Assembly (NCBI RefSeq): GCF_004331175.1
Contig: NZ_SJOD01000007.1
Location: 1 to 64,000 of the forward strand
Length of the DNA: 64,000 nt
Direction: 5' to 3'
DNA from: Acinetobacter sp. ANC 4178
Lineage (GTDB): Bacteria > Pseudomonadota > Gammaproteobacteria > Pseudomonadales > Moraxellaceae
Part shown: in pieces, positions 29,528 to 39,504 of the stretch
Layout of the letters: each line of letters begins with the position of its first letter
Position numbering within the stretch: position 1 is the first letter of the stretch
Made by a program: the position numbers and the translations under genes
The notes under the pieces: generated by a model
Database searches by the model: none
What the model saw: only the letters and a program-made list of their open reading frames with translations
What the model was told of the DNA's origin: nothing

Positions 29528-32500
29528 TTAATCTTCGTTATTATTCATTTCAAGATCCTCGGTACTATCATTTTGATTAACTAAAAAATCATCCTCATCA
29601 AAACTTTCAATTTGTAACCCCCACTCATCATCCGAGCCGACTAGGACTTGAACCTTCGCTGGATCTGCTGTATTAATTTTTCCTGTACGACCATGCTCAT
29701 CAATTGTTCCTGAAGTAAATGAATTCGTATCTGGAATAAATGCCTTATAACTGAGCTGACCAAAGTCACTGGCCCAAAATAAATCGTAAACATCTAAACG
29801 ATTACTAAAAGTTGGAGTATTAGGTAGTTGAGGCAACTCATATGAAACTTTTGCTCCCCCCGTAAACAAATGCTGCCCAGCTTTACTCTCAAACTTACCG
29901 CCTGTTGTTGAAAATACGCCATCTGCATTAATTTTGAGCTGAGACCCACCCGCTGTTAGTACAATTTCTTTTGGACTTGTAAGTTCAATTTTATCTTCAG
30001 TAGAAATGAGCTTGATGACCTTCTTGGCGATTGCTTCAATCGCATCATCCTGTGCTTGTAACTCCAATTTTCCTTTTGCGGCATAAGCTTTAAAACCCTT
30101 TTGTGCGGCAAACAAGCTAATTTTGTCTTGTGCATGTCCAATAATATTTTTCTGAGCACTCAGGTTAATTGAACCACTGGCACTCTCCGCAATGTCCTGC
30201 GAAGCTTGCAAAATAATGTTTTCAGGTGTTGTTAAAGCAATCCCATTAGGTGATGCTAATAACATCAATGCCTGTCTAAAAATCTTGCCTTGTTCTTGCT
30301 GCTTTGCATCAGAACTACTTTCTAGACCTTGGGTATATCCCTCCATAAAGCCTTGCAAAGAATCTAATGCTTTGGATGGTGTAACTTCTAGTTTATTTCC
30401 TTTGCGAAAAGTTCCACATGCACTCATCAAGTCAAAATCTTGAATATCAACATTGGCTAAAACTTTTCCAACTTCCTGAATACTCTCAAAAGGGTTTTGC
30501 TGAATTCGATCCTTGATACTTGCCAATTTACCTTTAACCAGATCAGCTCCATGTTCTTCAACATTTTCAATAAATGCTTTTAAATTTTCAGCAGCATCTT
30601 TGGCATCACTAAAGAACGTATTGAACTCCTCTACAACGGTTTTGGTATCTCCCCCGAATGCCCCAATATCTGCAATAAAACCACCACAATCTTTTAATGC
30701 ATGAATTGGATCTTTATTCATACTTTCTTTGAACAGATTTAATGTGCTTTCTAGCGCTTGCCCTGTGGTTTTTAACTCGAGTGATTGAATAAACTTCGGC
30801 AACCGATGAATTACATTCAAGGCATCCGTTTGCTGTTTCACCGCAATTTCACTCAGTACATTCATACTGTCATAGCCCTGTGAAAGCAAAGACTGTGCTT
30901 GGGCTGCTTCTAAGTGGTCAGCAATCGCTTGCTCTTGTGCATAAGTACTAATCAGCATGCCTTTGCCAGCACGCACTGCTCCCCAAGCATCAGTTCTGAG
31001 TTCAAACCCCTCCCCACGACCACTACTTTGCTCAGTTTCTTTAGGATGACTGAGATTACCCAAATTCAGCTGGGTTGCAGCATGGCTGCTTTGTAACTGG
31101 GCACTGATCTGACCCGTCGTATCATCAAAACGCAACTGATTAAAACCGCTCCCATCCACCTCCTGAGAACGTATTCCACTTAATTTCTTCGTCGAAGGTA
31201 ATTGTCCTTTTACATCAAAACGCGTTGGATAACGTTCAGCTTCATGAATACGTCCAGTAACAAAAGGCCGATCAACACTGCCATCAAAGAAATCAATCAC
31301 CACCAATTCACCCACACGTGGCAGAAAACGGACACCATAGCCTTCACCTGCCCATGGCGTTAAAACATCCACCCATGCTGAATCCGTGTCATTTTGATTA
31401 CTACCTGCACCTTCGTCATGCTGATGATCGGAAGATTGGGTAAAGAGAAAACGAACTTTAATTCTCCCCCATTCGTCCACATAAATTTTCTCGCCTTCTG
31501 GTCCAACCACACGAGCATGCTGCGGGTAGGCAATTGGGCGATGTTTTAGGGGATGATATTCAGGTAGAATTCTTATTTGTCGACGGACTAGCATCAATTC
31601 ATTGGCTTGACGCTCTTCAGATGATTTGCGAGAAAAATGACTAGACTCCAACAAATGACGCAATTGATTGTGTAATTCAACGGGCAAATTGTTTTGGTTA
31701 TAGAACTGCTTTTCGTAAATCACAAATTGCCGATCGGCACCTGTGTGTTGATCAATTTCAGGATGTCCTTGTAATTCAAACCAATAACCCACTTGCGCAT
31801 CACGCACACTCGTCTGCGCTTTAAAATATTTGGCACAAGCGGCTTGATACTGCCCCAAATTCGCATTGAGTTTTTCTAATTGCTGCGCCCCTGATGCTGT
31901 GGTCTGATCTGCGCCCGTAAGGTCTGAAATCCAAGCAGGCGTAATTGACCATGCCTGTTCCAAGCTGAGGCTTTCATTGGCATAACTTTCACTCTGCTGA
32001 TGGCTGCTCAACAATGAGCCACTTCCATCATCCTGTTGCAAAGTATCCGCTTGCCAACGTTGAACCGAACTGGCAGTCGACTGTAATTGTCGATGTGCTA
32101 CTAAACTGGTCATACTATCAAAACGCTCGGTAGCATGACTGCGATGAAAACGGATAATGCCCCGATTCAAAGCAGTAAATTGCAACTGATCATCTATCAA
32201 TCTTAACTTTTGTGACTCAATCGCTTGCAAAGCATGGCTGACTATCAGACTGGTTTCATCGACCAGCCAATTGATACCCTCACTACGCCATAGACGGGTT
32301 AAAAAATCATAATCGGTTTCGTTCGCCTGCATCACAAATGGACGAACGTCATAATTTTGAGTTAACCCTGAAAGATCTAAACTCAGGCTAGCATTAAACA
32401 GCGCACTTTTTTCCTGCCATTCCTTAAATAGAATTTCACTAATTTCAGGCACGCTTTTATTCATAAATACGCGACTATTACGTCGCTTATGCCAAAGTGC

Positions 32501-32839
32501 GGTTGCATCTTGCAACACCAAGCGATAAACCGTAAAAGCCCCATCGCTTTGTAATTGGCTGGCTTGGGTAATGATGCCCGTGATCCGTGCCAATTGCCCC
32601 ATATCGGTCACTTGGTCAACTGCCACTTGGCAACCTATAAATTGCTTTAAGGTCAGATGAGCATTGGTTGATAAACAGATTAATTCGAGTTCTAAGCCAA
32701 CATTGAGCGCATGTTTCCCCTCAATACGCTGTAGAAAGACCTGCGTATTCAGCTCCGCATTGGAAAATTGGACGTGAATAGCCCTTTTAAGTGTCGTTAG
32801 ACCGAATTGGTCTAAAACACGATGAATATGATTCAACAT
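29528..32839 (-). CDS. vgrG: Type VI secretion spike protein VgrG
   Basis: This 1103-residue VgrG forms the tip of the T6SS needle. A gp27-like region (about 1-430, including ANETDYDFLTRLWRSEGI) is followed by a gp5 OB domain (about 440-535, VDEWGRIKVRF, PWAGEGYG, GSVDRPFVTGRI), a helical insertion (about 660-830), a DUF2345 repeat region (about 850-1010), and an acidic tail of about 95 residues ending NNNED. The tail probably binds the downstream effector, which starts 11 bases after this gene. No other T6SS structural genes are in the window, so this is a satellite vgrG cluster. Confidence 0.93.
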   Translation of the reverse strand: MLNHIHRVLDQFGLTTLKRAIHVQFSNAELNTQVFLQRIEGKHALNVGLELELICLSTNAHLTLKQFIGCQVAVDQVTDMGQLARITGIITQASQLQSDGAFTVYRLVLQDATALWHKRRNSRVFMNKSVPEISEILFKEWQEKSALFNASLSLDLSGLTQNYDVRPFVMQANETDYDFLTRLWRSEGINWLVDETSLIVSHALQAIESQKLRLIDDQLQFTALNRGIIRFHRSHATERFDSMTSLVAHRQLQSTASSVQRWQADTLQQDDGSGSLLSSHQQSESYANESLSLEQAWSITPAWISDLTGADQTTASGAQQLEKLNANLGQYQAACAKYFKAQTSVRDAQVGYWFELQGHPEIDQHTGADRQFVIYEKQFYNQNNLPVELHNQLRHLLESSHFSRKSSEERQANELMLVRRQIRILPEYHPLKHRPIAYPQHARVVGPEGEKIYVDEWGRIKVRFLFTQSSDHQHDEGAGSNQNDTDSAWVDVLTPWAGEGYGVRFLPRVGELVVIDFFDGSVDRPFVTGRIHEAERYPTRFDVKGQLPSTKKLSGIRSQEVDGSGFNQLRFDDTTGQISAQLQSSHAATQLNLGNLSHPKETEQSSGRGEGFELRTDAWGAVRAGKGMLISTYAQEQAIADHLEAAQAQSLLSQGYDSMNVLSEIAVKQQTDALNVIHRLPKFIQSLELKTTGQALESTLNLFKESMNKDPIHALKDCGGFIADIGAFGGDTKTVVEEFNTFFSDAKDAAENLKAFIENVEEHGADLVKGKLASIKDRIQQNPFESIQEVGKVLANVDIQDFDLMSACGTFRKGNKLEVTPSKALDSLQGFMEGYTQGLESSSDAKQQEQGKIFRQALMLLASPNGIALTTPENIILQASQDIAESASGSINLSAQKNIIGHAQDKISLFAAQKGFKAYAAKGKLELQAQDDAIEAIAKKVIKLISTEDKIELTSPKEIVLTAGGSQLKINADGVFSTTGGKFESKAGQHLFTGGAKVSYELPQLPNTPTFSNRLDVYDLFWASDFGQLSYKAFIPDTNSFTSGTIDEHGRTGKINTADPAKVQVLVGSDDEWGLQIESFDEDDFLVNQNDSTEDLEMNNNED

Positions 32840-32987
32840 AGTTGTAATTCGTTATTAAAAGTTATACGTATATTAAGCGCGACATTCTAATGAACCGCCC
32901 AAATCTACGTCTAGCTCTTTTTGTAGTATTTTTATTCCATGTCTACACATACTTTTGAGAAATGTTTTAGGCTCAACACTTATCCAT

Positions 32988-33013
32988 AAAAAAGAGGCTT
33001 ACGCCTCTTTTTT
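32988..33013. terminator. Bidirectional terminator between maeA and vgrG
   Basis: A GAGGC/GCCTC stem with a TTAC loop is flanked by six A and six T residues, so it works on either strand. It sits 21 bases past the maeA stop codon and separates the malic enzyme gene from the vgrG promoter region. Confidence 0.88.
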
Positions 33014-33034
33014 AATTTTTATCAACTGATTGGA

Positions 33035-34735
33035 TTAAAAGGTAATCCGACGATATTGGCGGTATTCTGGTTTCCAGAAATTCACCTCAATCGCTTCATG
33101 TAATAATTCATCGCTGACCATCGGTGCAACGCCTGCGTCCATGGCTGCTTTTGCCACTTTAAATGCAATGATTTTAGAAACTTTTTGAATATCATTGATA
33201 TCTGGTAGTAAATCTGCATCAGGGTCACTGAGTTTAGGAGAGCAATCTGCCAAGGCATTGCTTGATGCCATGAGCATACTGTCCGTTACACGAGTTGCAC
33301 CAGAAGCCACCACACCCAAACCAATCCCCGGGAAGATATACGAGTTATTGCATTGTGAAATGTTATAAATTTTGCCTTGATAGTTCACTGGCGCAAACGG
33401 ACTTCCTGTGGCAATTAATGCACGCCCTTCGGTCCACTGCACAATATCCGCAGGCACCGCTTCTACACGTGAGGTTGGATTCGACAATGGCAATACAATT
33501 GGTGATTCGCAATTGCTCGCCAAGGTCTTAATCACTTCTTCAGTAAATAGACCTGGTTGACCCGAAACACCAATCAATACCGTCGGTTTGGCCTGTTTCA
33601 CCACATCTAATAAAGAAATATGTTCTTCGGCATTACCCCAAGTCGCAATCACTTCAAGTTTTTGCGCCAATTTACGTTGAAAATCAAGTAAATTAGGCTG
33701 ATTTTCAGTGATCAAGCCAAAACGATCCACCATGAACACACGTGCACGTGCTTCCGCTTCAGTTAAACCCTCTGCCACCATTTGCGCAACGATTTGCTCT
33801 GCAATACCACAACCTGCTGAACCAGCACCTAAGAAGGTAATAATTTGGTCTTTGAGTTGTTTGCCTGCCGCACGTGATGCCGCAATTAAACTACCCACCG
33901 AAACAGCAGCTGTACCTTGAATATCATCATTAAAGCAACAAACTTGATCACGATATTTATTCAATAAAGGCATCGCATTATTTTGCGCGAAATCTTCAAA
34001 CTGAATCAGTGCTTTCGGCCAACGACGTTTAATCGCTGCCATCACTTCATCCACAAAGCTATAGTACTCTTCACCACTGATTCGTGGCTGACTCCAGCCC
34101 ATATAGATAGGATCATTCAGCAATTGCTGATTGTTGGTGCCTACATCTAAGGTAATTGGCAATGTATAGGCTGGGCTAATCCCACCACATGCGGTATAAA
34201 GAGAGAGCTTCCCAATTGGAATGCCCATTCCGCCAATCCCTTGGTCACCCAGACCTAAAATGCGCTCACCGTCCGTGATTACAATCACTTTGACATTCTT
34301 TTTATTCACATTGTGTAAAATATCATCGATATGTGCACGGTCAGGGTATGAAATAAAAATCCCACGATGACGGCGATAGATATCCGAAAAACGCTGACAT
34401 GCCTCACCCACCGTCGGTGTATAAATAATTGGCATCATCTCACTCAGATGATTTTCAATCAGGTGATAAAACAAGGTCTCATTGGTGTCTTGAATATTGC
34501 GCAGGTAAATATGCTTATTTATCTCATCATTGAAAGCGCAGTATTGTTGGTATGAGCGCTGACTTTGCTCTTCAATCGACTCAATCACATGCGGAACCAA
34601 GCCATGTAAATTAAAGCGAGTGCGTTCTTCTTCTGTAAAAGCAGAGCCTTTATTTAATAACGGGAGTTCTAACAGGGTGTTTCCAGCGTACGGGATGTAT
34701 AAAGGGTATTTCGTCTTCAATTGTGCAGTTGTCAT
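33035..34735 (-). CDS. maeA: NAD-dependent malic enzyme
   Basis: This 566-residue enzyme oxidatively decarboxylates malate to pyruvate with NAD. Family signatures are present: the malate-binding region [27 protein letters not shown], the [11 protein letters not shown] metal-binding motif and the Rossmann [15 protein letters not shown]. Length fits SfcA/MaeA rather than the longer phosphotransacetylase-fused MaeB. I took ATG at 34735 ([10 protein letters not shown]); an upstream in-frame start would add seven residues. Confidence 0.94.
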   Translation of the reverse strand: MTTAQLKTKYPLYIPYAGNTLLELPLLNKGSAFTEEERTRFNLHGLVPHVIESIEEQSQRSYQQYCAFNDEINKHIYLRNIQDTNETLFYHLIENHLSEMMPIIYTPTVGEACQRFSDIYRRHRGIFISYPDRAHIDDILHNVNKKNVKVIVITDGERILGLGDQGIGGMGIPIGKLSLYTACGGISPAYTLPITLDVGTNNQQLLNDPIYMGWSQPRISGEEYYSFVDEVMAAIKRRWPKALIQFEDFAQNNAMPLLNKYRDQVCCFNDDIQGTAAVSVGSLIAASRAAGKQLKDQIITFLGAGSAGCGIAEQIVAQMVAEGLTEAEARARVFMVDRFGLITENQPNLLDFQRKLAQKLEVIATWGNAEEHISLLDVVKQAKPTVLIGVSGQPGLFTEEVIKTLASNCESPIVLPLSNPTSRVEAVPADIVQWTEGRALIATGSPFAPVNYQGKIYNISQCNNSYIFPGIGLGVVASGATRVTDSMLMASSNALADCSPKLSDPDADLLPDINDIQKVSKIIAFKVAKAAMDAGVAPMVSDELLHEAIEVNFWKPEYRQYRRITF

Positions 34736-35166
34736 AACCAGTCTCAGTGCGCGCAATCCTCTCAGCAGGATTACTTTACGTCATCAAATTTCCTTCGATT
34801 CGGCGTATAGCTTAGCCCTATTTTTTCAGTAATGTATATTTAGATACGTGATAATGGTATTGAAATAATTTCGCTATTAAATGAAGCTTTATTTATTGTT
34901 TTTTTATATTTAAAAATTAAACCAATCTTAGAGATATTGCTGATATATTGATAAAATAAAGACATTTAAGTCAGTTAATCATCAAAACGAAAAACATAGA
35001 TTATCGTTATTTTCTATAATTATATTTTCAACAGTGAATTCCACTTAATCTACTCAGTATTTTTTAAAATGATGATTAAATCAAAAAAAATATAGATAAA
35101 TAAATATAAAACAAATACTTAGTAAAAATTAAGACTTTTGGCTAATTTCTTTGCTAATTTTTCATC
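34736..35166. other. AT-rich intergenic region, nothing recognised
   Basis: About 430 bases between maeA and the DUF2798 gene hold the maeA promoter region. The sequence is extremely A/T-rich with several poly-A and poly-T runs. I see no credible gene, terminator or palindrome worth calling. Confidence 0.6.
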
Positions 35167-35451
35167 TTACTTCGACGGCTGATTGGGAGGCATCTCCACA
35201 AATAGTCCTGTCAATTTACGTACCAAGGGCAGCATCACCAAAACCACGGGATAGGCAATTGCCCACGACATCATCCATGCGGAAAACCAAAGCGATAAAA
35301 ACGTATCACTCCACCCCAAATTACGTAACATATTAATAAAGGAAATAATGCCACTCATTAAGCAGGAGAGAAAAAAAGGCATCACCCAACCCACAAACTT
35401 TGTCGGCAATTTCGGAATATTTCCAATAATTTTAGGACGTTCTCTGGTCAT
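35167..35451 (-). CDS. DUF2798 family small membrane protein
   Basis: This 94-residue protein has two hydrophobic helices (about 21-45 and 52-78) and the DUF2798 pattern (LPTKFVGWVMPFFLSCLMSG, then SDTFLSLWFSAWMMSWAIAYP). Family function is unknown. It is divergent from argS with a 186-base spacer. Confidence 0.78.
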   Translation of the reverse strand: MTRERPKIIGNIPKLPTKFVGWVMPFFLSCLMSGIISFINMLRNLGWSDTFLSLWFSAWMMSWAIAYPVVLVMLPLVRKLTGLFVEMPPNQPSK

Positions 35452-35637
35452 CTGTCGATTCCAAGGTTTTGTATTTATTCACTATGCCATAGTTTCTCAA
35501 GCAAGATGTGATGCATCTCATAAAAACCCAGCTAAAAATTTCAAGACGAATAAAAAACATTCTATAGAAAGAGCTCACCTTATAGTCTGAAATTTGCTAT
35601 ATTTGCTGTTTTTCTGCGACATTTATTCTCGACTCAT

Positions 35638-37428
35638 ATGAACACGGCAATACAAGCAGCGCTCGATCATGCAGTGCAATCCCTTCAAGCGGAAGGCGTA
35701 CTCCCATCTGACTGGAACAACAGCAGCACTTTGACGCGTACCAAAGACCGAAGCCATGGGGATTTCGCATCGAATATCGCCATGATTGGTGCAAAAGCTG
35801 CGGGTATCAAGCCACGTGATTTGGCCGAAAAAATTCTTGCAGCACTGCCAGAAGTGGCTGATATCAGCAAAGCAGAAATTGCAGGCCCAGGCTTTATTAA
35901 CTTTTTCTTAAATGCCGATCAGCGTTTTACGGTGCTCGATCAAATCCAAGCGCAAAACACACAATTTGGTCGTACCCAAGTCAATGCAGAAAAACGCATC
36001 CAAGTTGAGTTTGTTTCAGCCAATCCAACGTCTAGCCTACATGTAGGTCATGGTCGCGGTGCAGCTTACGGTATGACGGTTGCGAACCTGCTTGAAGCCA
36101 CAGGTGCAAAAGTTGATCGTGAATATTATGTGAATGACGCGGGTCGTCAGATGGATATTTTGGCAACATCAACTTATTTACGTTATTTAGAGCTAACAGG
36201 TCAGGAACTGGTGTTCCCTAAAAATGCCTATCAAGGTGACTACGTTAAGGAAATTGCGCAAAGCATTATTGATAAAGACGGCAATGCCTATGTTCACCCT
36301 GTAGCAGACGTCTACAAAGACGTGCCTGAAGATGTGCAATATGCTGAAGAACTCGATGCTGAAGGCAACAAAGTTGTACTTTCTGGCGACAAAGAAAAAC
36401 ATATCGATGGTTTAATTTTTAATTCACAACAATTGACAGGCAAAGGTTATCGCGTTTTCCATCAAGCAGCCCTCAAAGCCATTTTAGATGATATTAAAGA
36501 TGACTTAGGTGAATTTGGTGTGACCTTTAATCACTGGTTCAGTGAAGCCTCTTTAACTGAAAAAATTGATGAAGCACTCCAAACTCTTGATCAACGTGGT
36601 TTCCTCTACGAAAAAGAGGGCAACATCTGGTTTAAATCGACTGAGTTTGGTGATGAAAAAGACCGTGTTGTGAAACGCCGTAACGGTCAAACCACCTATT
36701 TTGCCTCTGACATTGCTTACCACTTGAACAAATTACAACGCGGCTATACCGACCTGCTTGATATCTGGGGTTCAGACCACCACGGTTATATTTCGCGTGT
36801 GAAAGCAGCGATTGATGCTATGGGCTATGACTCGAAGAAACTGACTGTCCTTTTAGTTCAGTTCGTGAGCTTGTGGCGCAGTGGTGAAATGGTGCAAATG
36901 TCTTCTCGTTCAGGTCAATTCGTGACTTTACGTGACCTCCGTAAAGAAGTCGGCAATGATGCTGCACGTTTTTACTATGTCATGCGTAAGTCTGAACAAC
37001 ACATTGACTTTGACTTAGACCTTGCTGTTTCACAAAGCAAAGACAATGCGGTGTACTACATTCAATATGCACATGCCCGTATCTGCCGTATGCTTGAAAA
37101 AGCCGCTGCAACGAGCGTAAATTTCAGTGCTGAAACTGCTCGCCAATTTGCGAATAAGTTGGACTTGGATGCAGAAACAGAAGTTCTTGCCAAGCTTGCT
37201 GCTTATCCAGAAGTTGTTGCGCGTGCTGCCAATGCTTACGAACCACATCAGGTTGGTAACTACTTGAAGGAATTGGCTGCTTTATTCCACGGTTGGTATA
37301 ATGAACATAAAGTACTGAATGACGATGCTGAACTTACACAAGCGCGTCTCTTGCTTTCAGTAAACGTACAACAAGTATTACGCAATGGTTTAGAATTGTT
37401 AGGTGTATCTGCACCTGAGACGATGTAA
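35638..37428 (+). CDS. argS: Arginyl-tRNA synthetase
   Basis: This 596-residue class I synthetase charges tRNA-Arg. It has the N-terminal Add1 domain, the HIGH motif as HVGHGRG (near residue 140), a KMSKS-like MSSRSGQF segment, and a C-terminal DALR anticodon-binding domain (from about 480). It starts MNTAIQAALDHAV. Its last bases, CGATGTAA, match the ends of two 64-bp repeat units that follow directly. It is upstream of a SPOR-domain gene, a frequent pairing. Confidence 0.96.
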   Translation: MNTAIQAALDHAVQSLQAEGVLPSDWNNSSTLTRTKDRSHGDFASNIAMIGAKAAGIKPRDLAEKILAALPEVADISKAEIAGPGFINFFLNADQRFTVLDQIQAQNTQFGRTQVNAEKRIQVEFVSANPTSSLHVGHGRGAAYGMTVANLLEATGAKVDREYYVNDAGRQMDILATSTYLRYLELTGQELVFPKNAYQGDYVKEIAQSIIDKDGNAYVHPVADVYKDVPEDVQYAEELDAEGNKVVLSGDKEKHIDGLIFNSQQLTGKGYRVFHQAALKAILDDIKDDLGEFGVTFNHWFSEASLTEKIDEALQTLDQRGFLYEKEGNIWFKSTEFGDEKDRVVKRRNGQTTYFASDIAYHLNKLQRGYTDLLDIWGSDHHGYISRVKAAIDAMGYDSKKLTVLLVQFVSLWRSGEMVQMSSRSGQFVTLRDLRKEVGNDAARFYYVMRKSEQHIDFDLDLAVSQSKDNAVYYIQYAHARICRMLEKAAATSVNFSAETARQFANKLDLDAETEVLAKLAAYPEVVARAANAYEPHQVGNYLKELAALFHGWYNEHKVLNDDAELTQARLLLSVNVQQVLRNGLELLGVSAPETM

Positions 37429-37556
37429 TTAACAAAGCAACGCTTTGTGCATCGTCGCAAGACCGAAAGCTATGCTTGAGGTAACGATGTAACAAGCAAA
37501 GCGTTGCTTTGCACGTCGTCGCAAGACGGAGGGCTATGCCCGAAGTAGCCATGTAA
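37429..37556 (+). repeat. Two tandem 64-bp palindrome-containing repeats
   Basis: Two units with a 64-base offset (37441-37492 and 37505-37556) share most of their bases, including the core CGTCGCAAGAC, the GCTATGC segment and the terminal ATGTAA. Each is preceded by an inverted repeat (CAAAGC-AAC-GCTTTG and GCAAAGC-GTT-GCTTTGC). In unit 1 ATCGT/ACGAT ends can also pair across the unit. The argS stop codon lies exactly 64 bases before the end of unit 1. They resemble REP-like extragenic palindromes or a processed insertion. Confidence 0.7.
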
Positions 37557-37711
37557 ACACTGATGTATTTCTCGCTTTGTGAAACTTAAGTTTTGCAAAG
37601 CGATTCTTCATTTTGATACAGCACCTCTTTCCATTGCTTGAGGTCAAGTATTAAAATAAAGAAAAGAATGGGTCAGTCCCTCGTATTGATTAGAAGAAAA
37701 GAGGTTTCCAC

Positions 37712-38326
37712 GTGTTTGGAAAAACGCAACGCGGTGTTTCAGAACGACCAAATAAACCGAAAAAACCGCTGATTCCAGCGTGGTTAGGTACGCTTGTGGT
37801 TATTCTCATCGTACTCAGTTTTGCAGTTGCTTTAATGCTGTGGAAACCGTGGGCACCTGTTCAACCTAAAAGCCAAGTCACATCTGAACACTATCAGGAA
37901 GAAACCAATAAGGATTATCGTTTTTACGATTTGCTGCCACAACAACAAGTCACCCCGATTCCTGAACAGGCTATTCCCGAAAATAAAGATTCAGGCACTG
38001 TGGTCATTGTGGAAGCACCGCAAGCAGAACAGGCGGCAAGTAGCACTGCAACTGATTCAATTGAAGCACAAACCAATGCCACACCTGCGGAACATAAACC
38101 AAGTTATATTTTGCAGGTGCGTAGCTATCCAGATCCAGACAGTGCCGATGCACGTCGTGCTGAAATCATCTTGAATGGATTATCCGCCGATGTGGTGAAA
38201 ACCGTTGAAGGCGGTAAAACTTGGTATCGTGTGGTGTCTGGGCCTTATGATTCACAAGAAGCTGCCGTGATTGCACAACAAACCTTGCAGCATAGCGGTA
38301 TCGACTCCATTGTCGTCAAACGCTAG
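37712..38326 (+). CDS. SPOR-domain membrane protein (FtsN-like)
   Basis: This 204-residue bitopic protein has a short basic cytoplasmic N-terminus, one membrane helix (about 24-44), a Pro/Glu/Gln-rich periplasmic linker, and a C-terminal SPOR domain (about 130-204, SYILQVRSYPDPDSADARRA to DSIVVKR) that binds denuded peptidoglycan at the division site. Gene position after argS matches FtsN-like genes elsewhere. The start is GTG at 37712 with GAGG seven bases upstream. Confidence 0.88.
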   Translation: MFGKTQRGVSERPNKPKKPLIPAWLGTLVVILIVLSFAVALMLWKPWAPVQPKSQVTSEHYQEETNKDYRFYDLLPQQQVTPIPEQAIPENKDSGTVVIVEAPQAEQAASSTATDSIEAQTNATPAEHKPSYILQVRSYPDPDSADARRAEIILNGLSADVVKTVEGGKTWYRVVSGPYDSQEAAVIAQQTLQHSGIDSIVVKR

Positions 38327-38333
38327 GCAACAT

Positions 38334-38361
38334 AAAAAAAGATGCTTCGGCATCTTTTTTT
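38334..38361. terminator. Bidirectional terminator, SPOR gene and GST gene
   Basis: A GATGC/GCATC stem with a TTCG tetraloop is flanked by seven A and seven T residues. It lies between the convergent ends of the SPOR gene and the GST gene and can serve both. Confidence 0.9.
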
Positions 38362-38373
38362 ATGTTTGAATCA

Positions 38374-39018
38374 TTATAAAGCCTGTTCTTTGCTTTTCGC
38401 TCGTGCAAATGCAGGACGTTCGGCTATACGCTGAATAAAGGCTTGAATATTGGGATATTGCCCCTGTGTTCTTGTCAACAAAGCCTGCAAAGGAAAGCTC
38501 ATCTGAATATCTGCAAAAGAGAACGTACCCGCAAAATAATCATGGGTAGCCAAATAGTTTTCCAAAAATTGCACATGATCTTTTAAGCGGGGTTGAATAA
38601 ATCCTGCTTTCACCCCTGCGGTAATTTTTTTCGCGACAGGCTTAATCAGAAAAGGAACATGCTGCGGCACATTACTCATCACCAATTGCATGACCAACAG
38701 CGGCATTAATGAACCTTCCGCATAATGCATCCAATAACGGTATTGTTGTTTATTGGCATGATCCTGCGGTTTGAACTGTTGCTGTGCATCATACTGTTCT
38801 TGTAAATACTCTAAAATCACAGCCGATTCAGCAATACTCTCTTCTCCATCGGTCAAAACAGGTGCCTTACCCAAGGGATGCACCAGTTTCAGTTCAGGCG
38901 GGGCCGCAAACGTTACTAAACGTCGATAAAACTGAATCTGATAACTCAGATTTAACTCTTCCAAAGCCCATAAAATACGAAAAGAGCGAGATTGCTCCAA
39001 ATGATGTAAGGTAATCAT
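38374..39018 (-). CDS. Glutathione S-transferase family protein
   Basis: This 214-residue cytosolic protein has an N-terminal thioredoxin-like domain (HHLEQSRSFRILWALEELNL, and DGEESIAESAVILEYLQ with the glutathione-binding E-S pair) and an all-helical C-terminal domain with FSFADIQMSFPL. Glutathione conjugation or peroxidase activity is likely; the substrate is unknown. Confidence 0.9.
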   Translation of the reverse strand: MITLHHLEQSRSFRILWALEELNLSYQIQFYRRLVTFAAPPELKLVHPLGKAPVLTDGEESIAESAVILEYLQEQYDAQQQFKPQDHANKQQYRYWMHYAEGSLMPLLVMQLVMSNVPQHVPFLIKPVAKKITAGVKAGFIQPRLKDHVQFLENYLATHDYFAGTFSFADIQMSFPLQALLTRTQGQYPNIQAFIQRIAERPAFARAKSKEQAL

Positions 39019-39090
39019 GCCCTAGCCTCAATTTACCAATATCGGACAATCACTCAACCGCAGCAATTCTCCTGAACATAAAAAACCTGA

Positions 39091-39489
39091 TTAAATCAGG
39101 CGAGTGTGTATTTCTAAACTACGTAATAAGGTCTTGGTAACAGGTGTTTTTTCACTAATCTCAAGGACTTTCTGTTGTAATGCTTCTGACAAAGGCTGCT
39201 GAAAGGATAAGCGACGCTCAATCCACTCCTGCCCCTCCTTATTGCCGTGAAACTCCACTTCCACACTAAAGTCACCCAAATCAATTTGCTTATGCTGTGC
39301 ATACATCCGCAGCGTGATCATGGTACATGACACCAAGCCTGAACAAATAAAATCATAAGGTGCTGGCCCCAAATCCTGTCCCCCAAATGAGGCAGGTTTA
39401 TCAGTCAGAAAATAATGTGTTCCACTTGAGATGTCGCCTAACCAATGTTCCTCACGTGTGTGAACTTGTGCTTGCGCAATAATACTCAT
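39091..39489 (-). CDS. OsmC family protein
   Basis: This 132-residue protein has the OsmC/YhfA fold signatures: the first conserved cysteine lies in the FICSGLVSCTMITLRMYA segment, and KTPVTKTL is near the C-terminus. OsmC/Ohr proteins reduce peroxides with paired cysteines; here the second cysteine is close to the first (C-S-G-L-V-S-C), as in the YhfA branch, so the peroxidase role is not certain. It is 15 bases downstream of the pirin gene, probably one operon. Confidence 0.85.
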   Translation of the reverse strand: MSIIAQAQVHTREEHWLGDISSGTHYFLTDKPASFGGQDLGPAPYDFICSGLVSCTMITLRMYAQHKQIDLGDFSVEVEFHGNKEGQEWIERRLSFQQPLSEALQQKVLEISEKTPVTKTLLRSLEIHTRLI

Positions 39490-39504
39490 CTTAAGGTTCC
39501 TTTG

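Noticed and set aside
37429..37556. CRISPR array
   Set aside because: There are only two diverged units, with no separate spacers and no cas genes; the units are contiguous repeats with internal palindromes.
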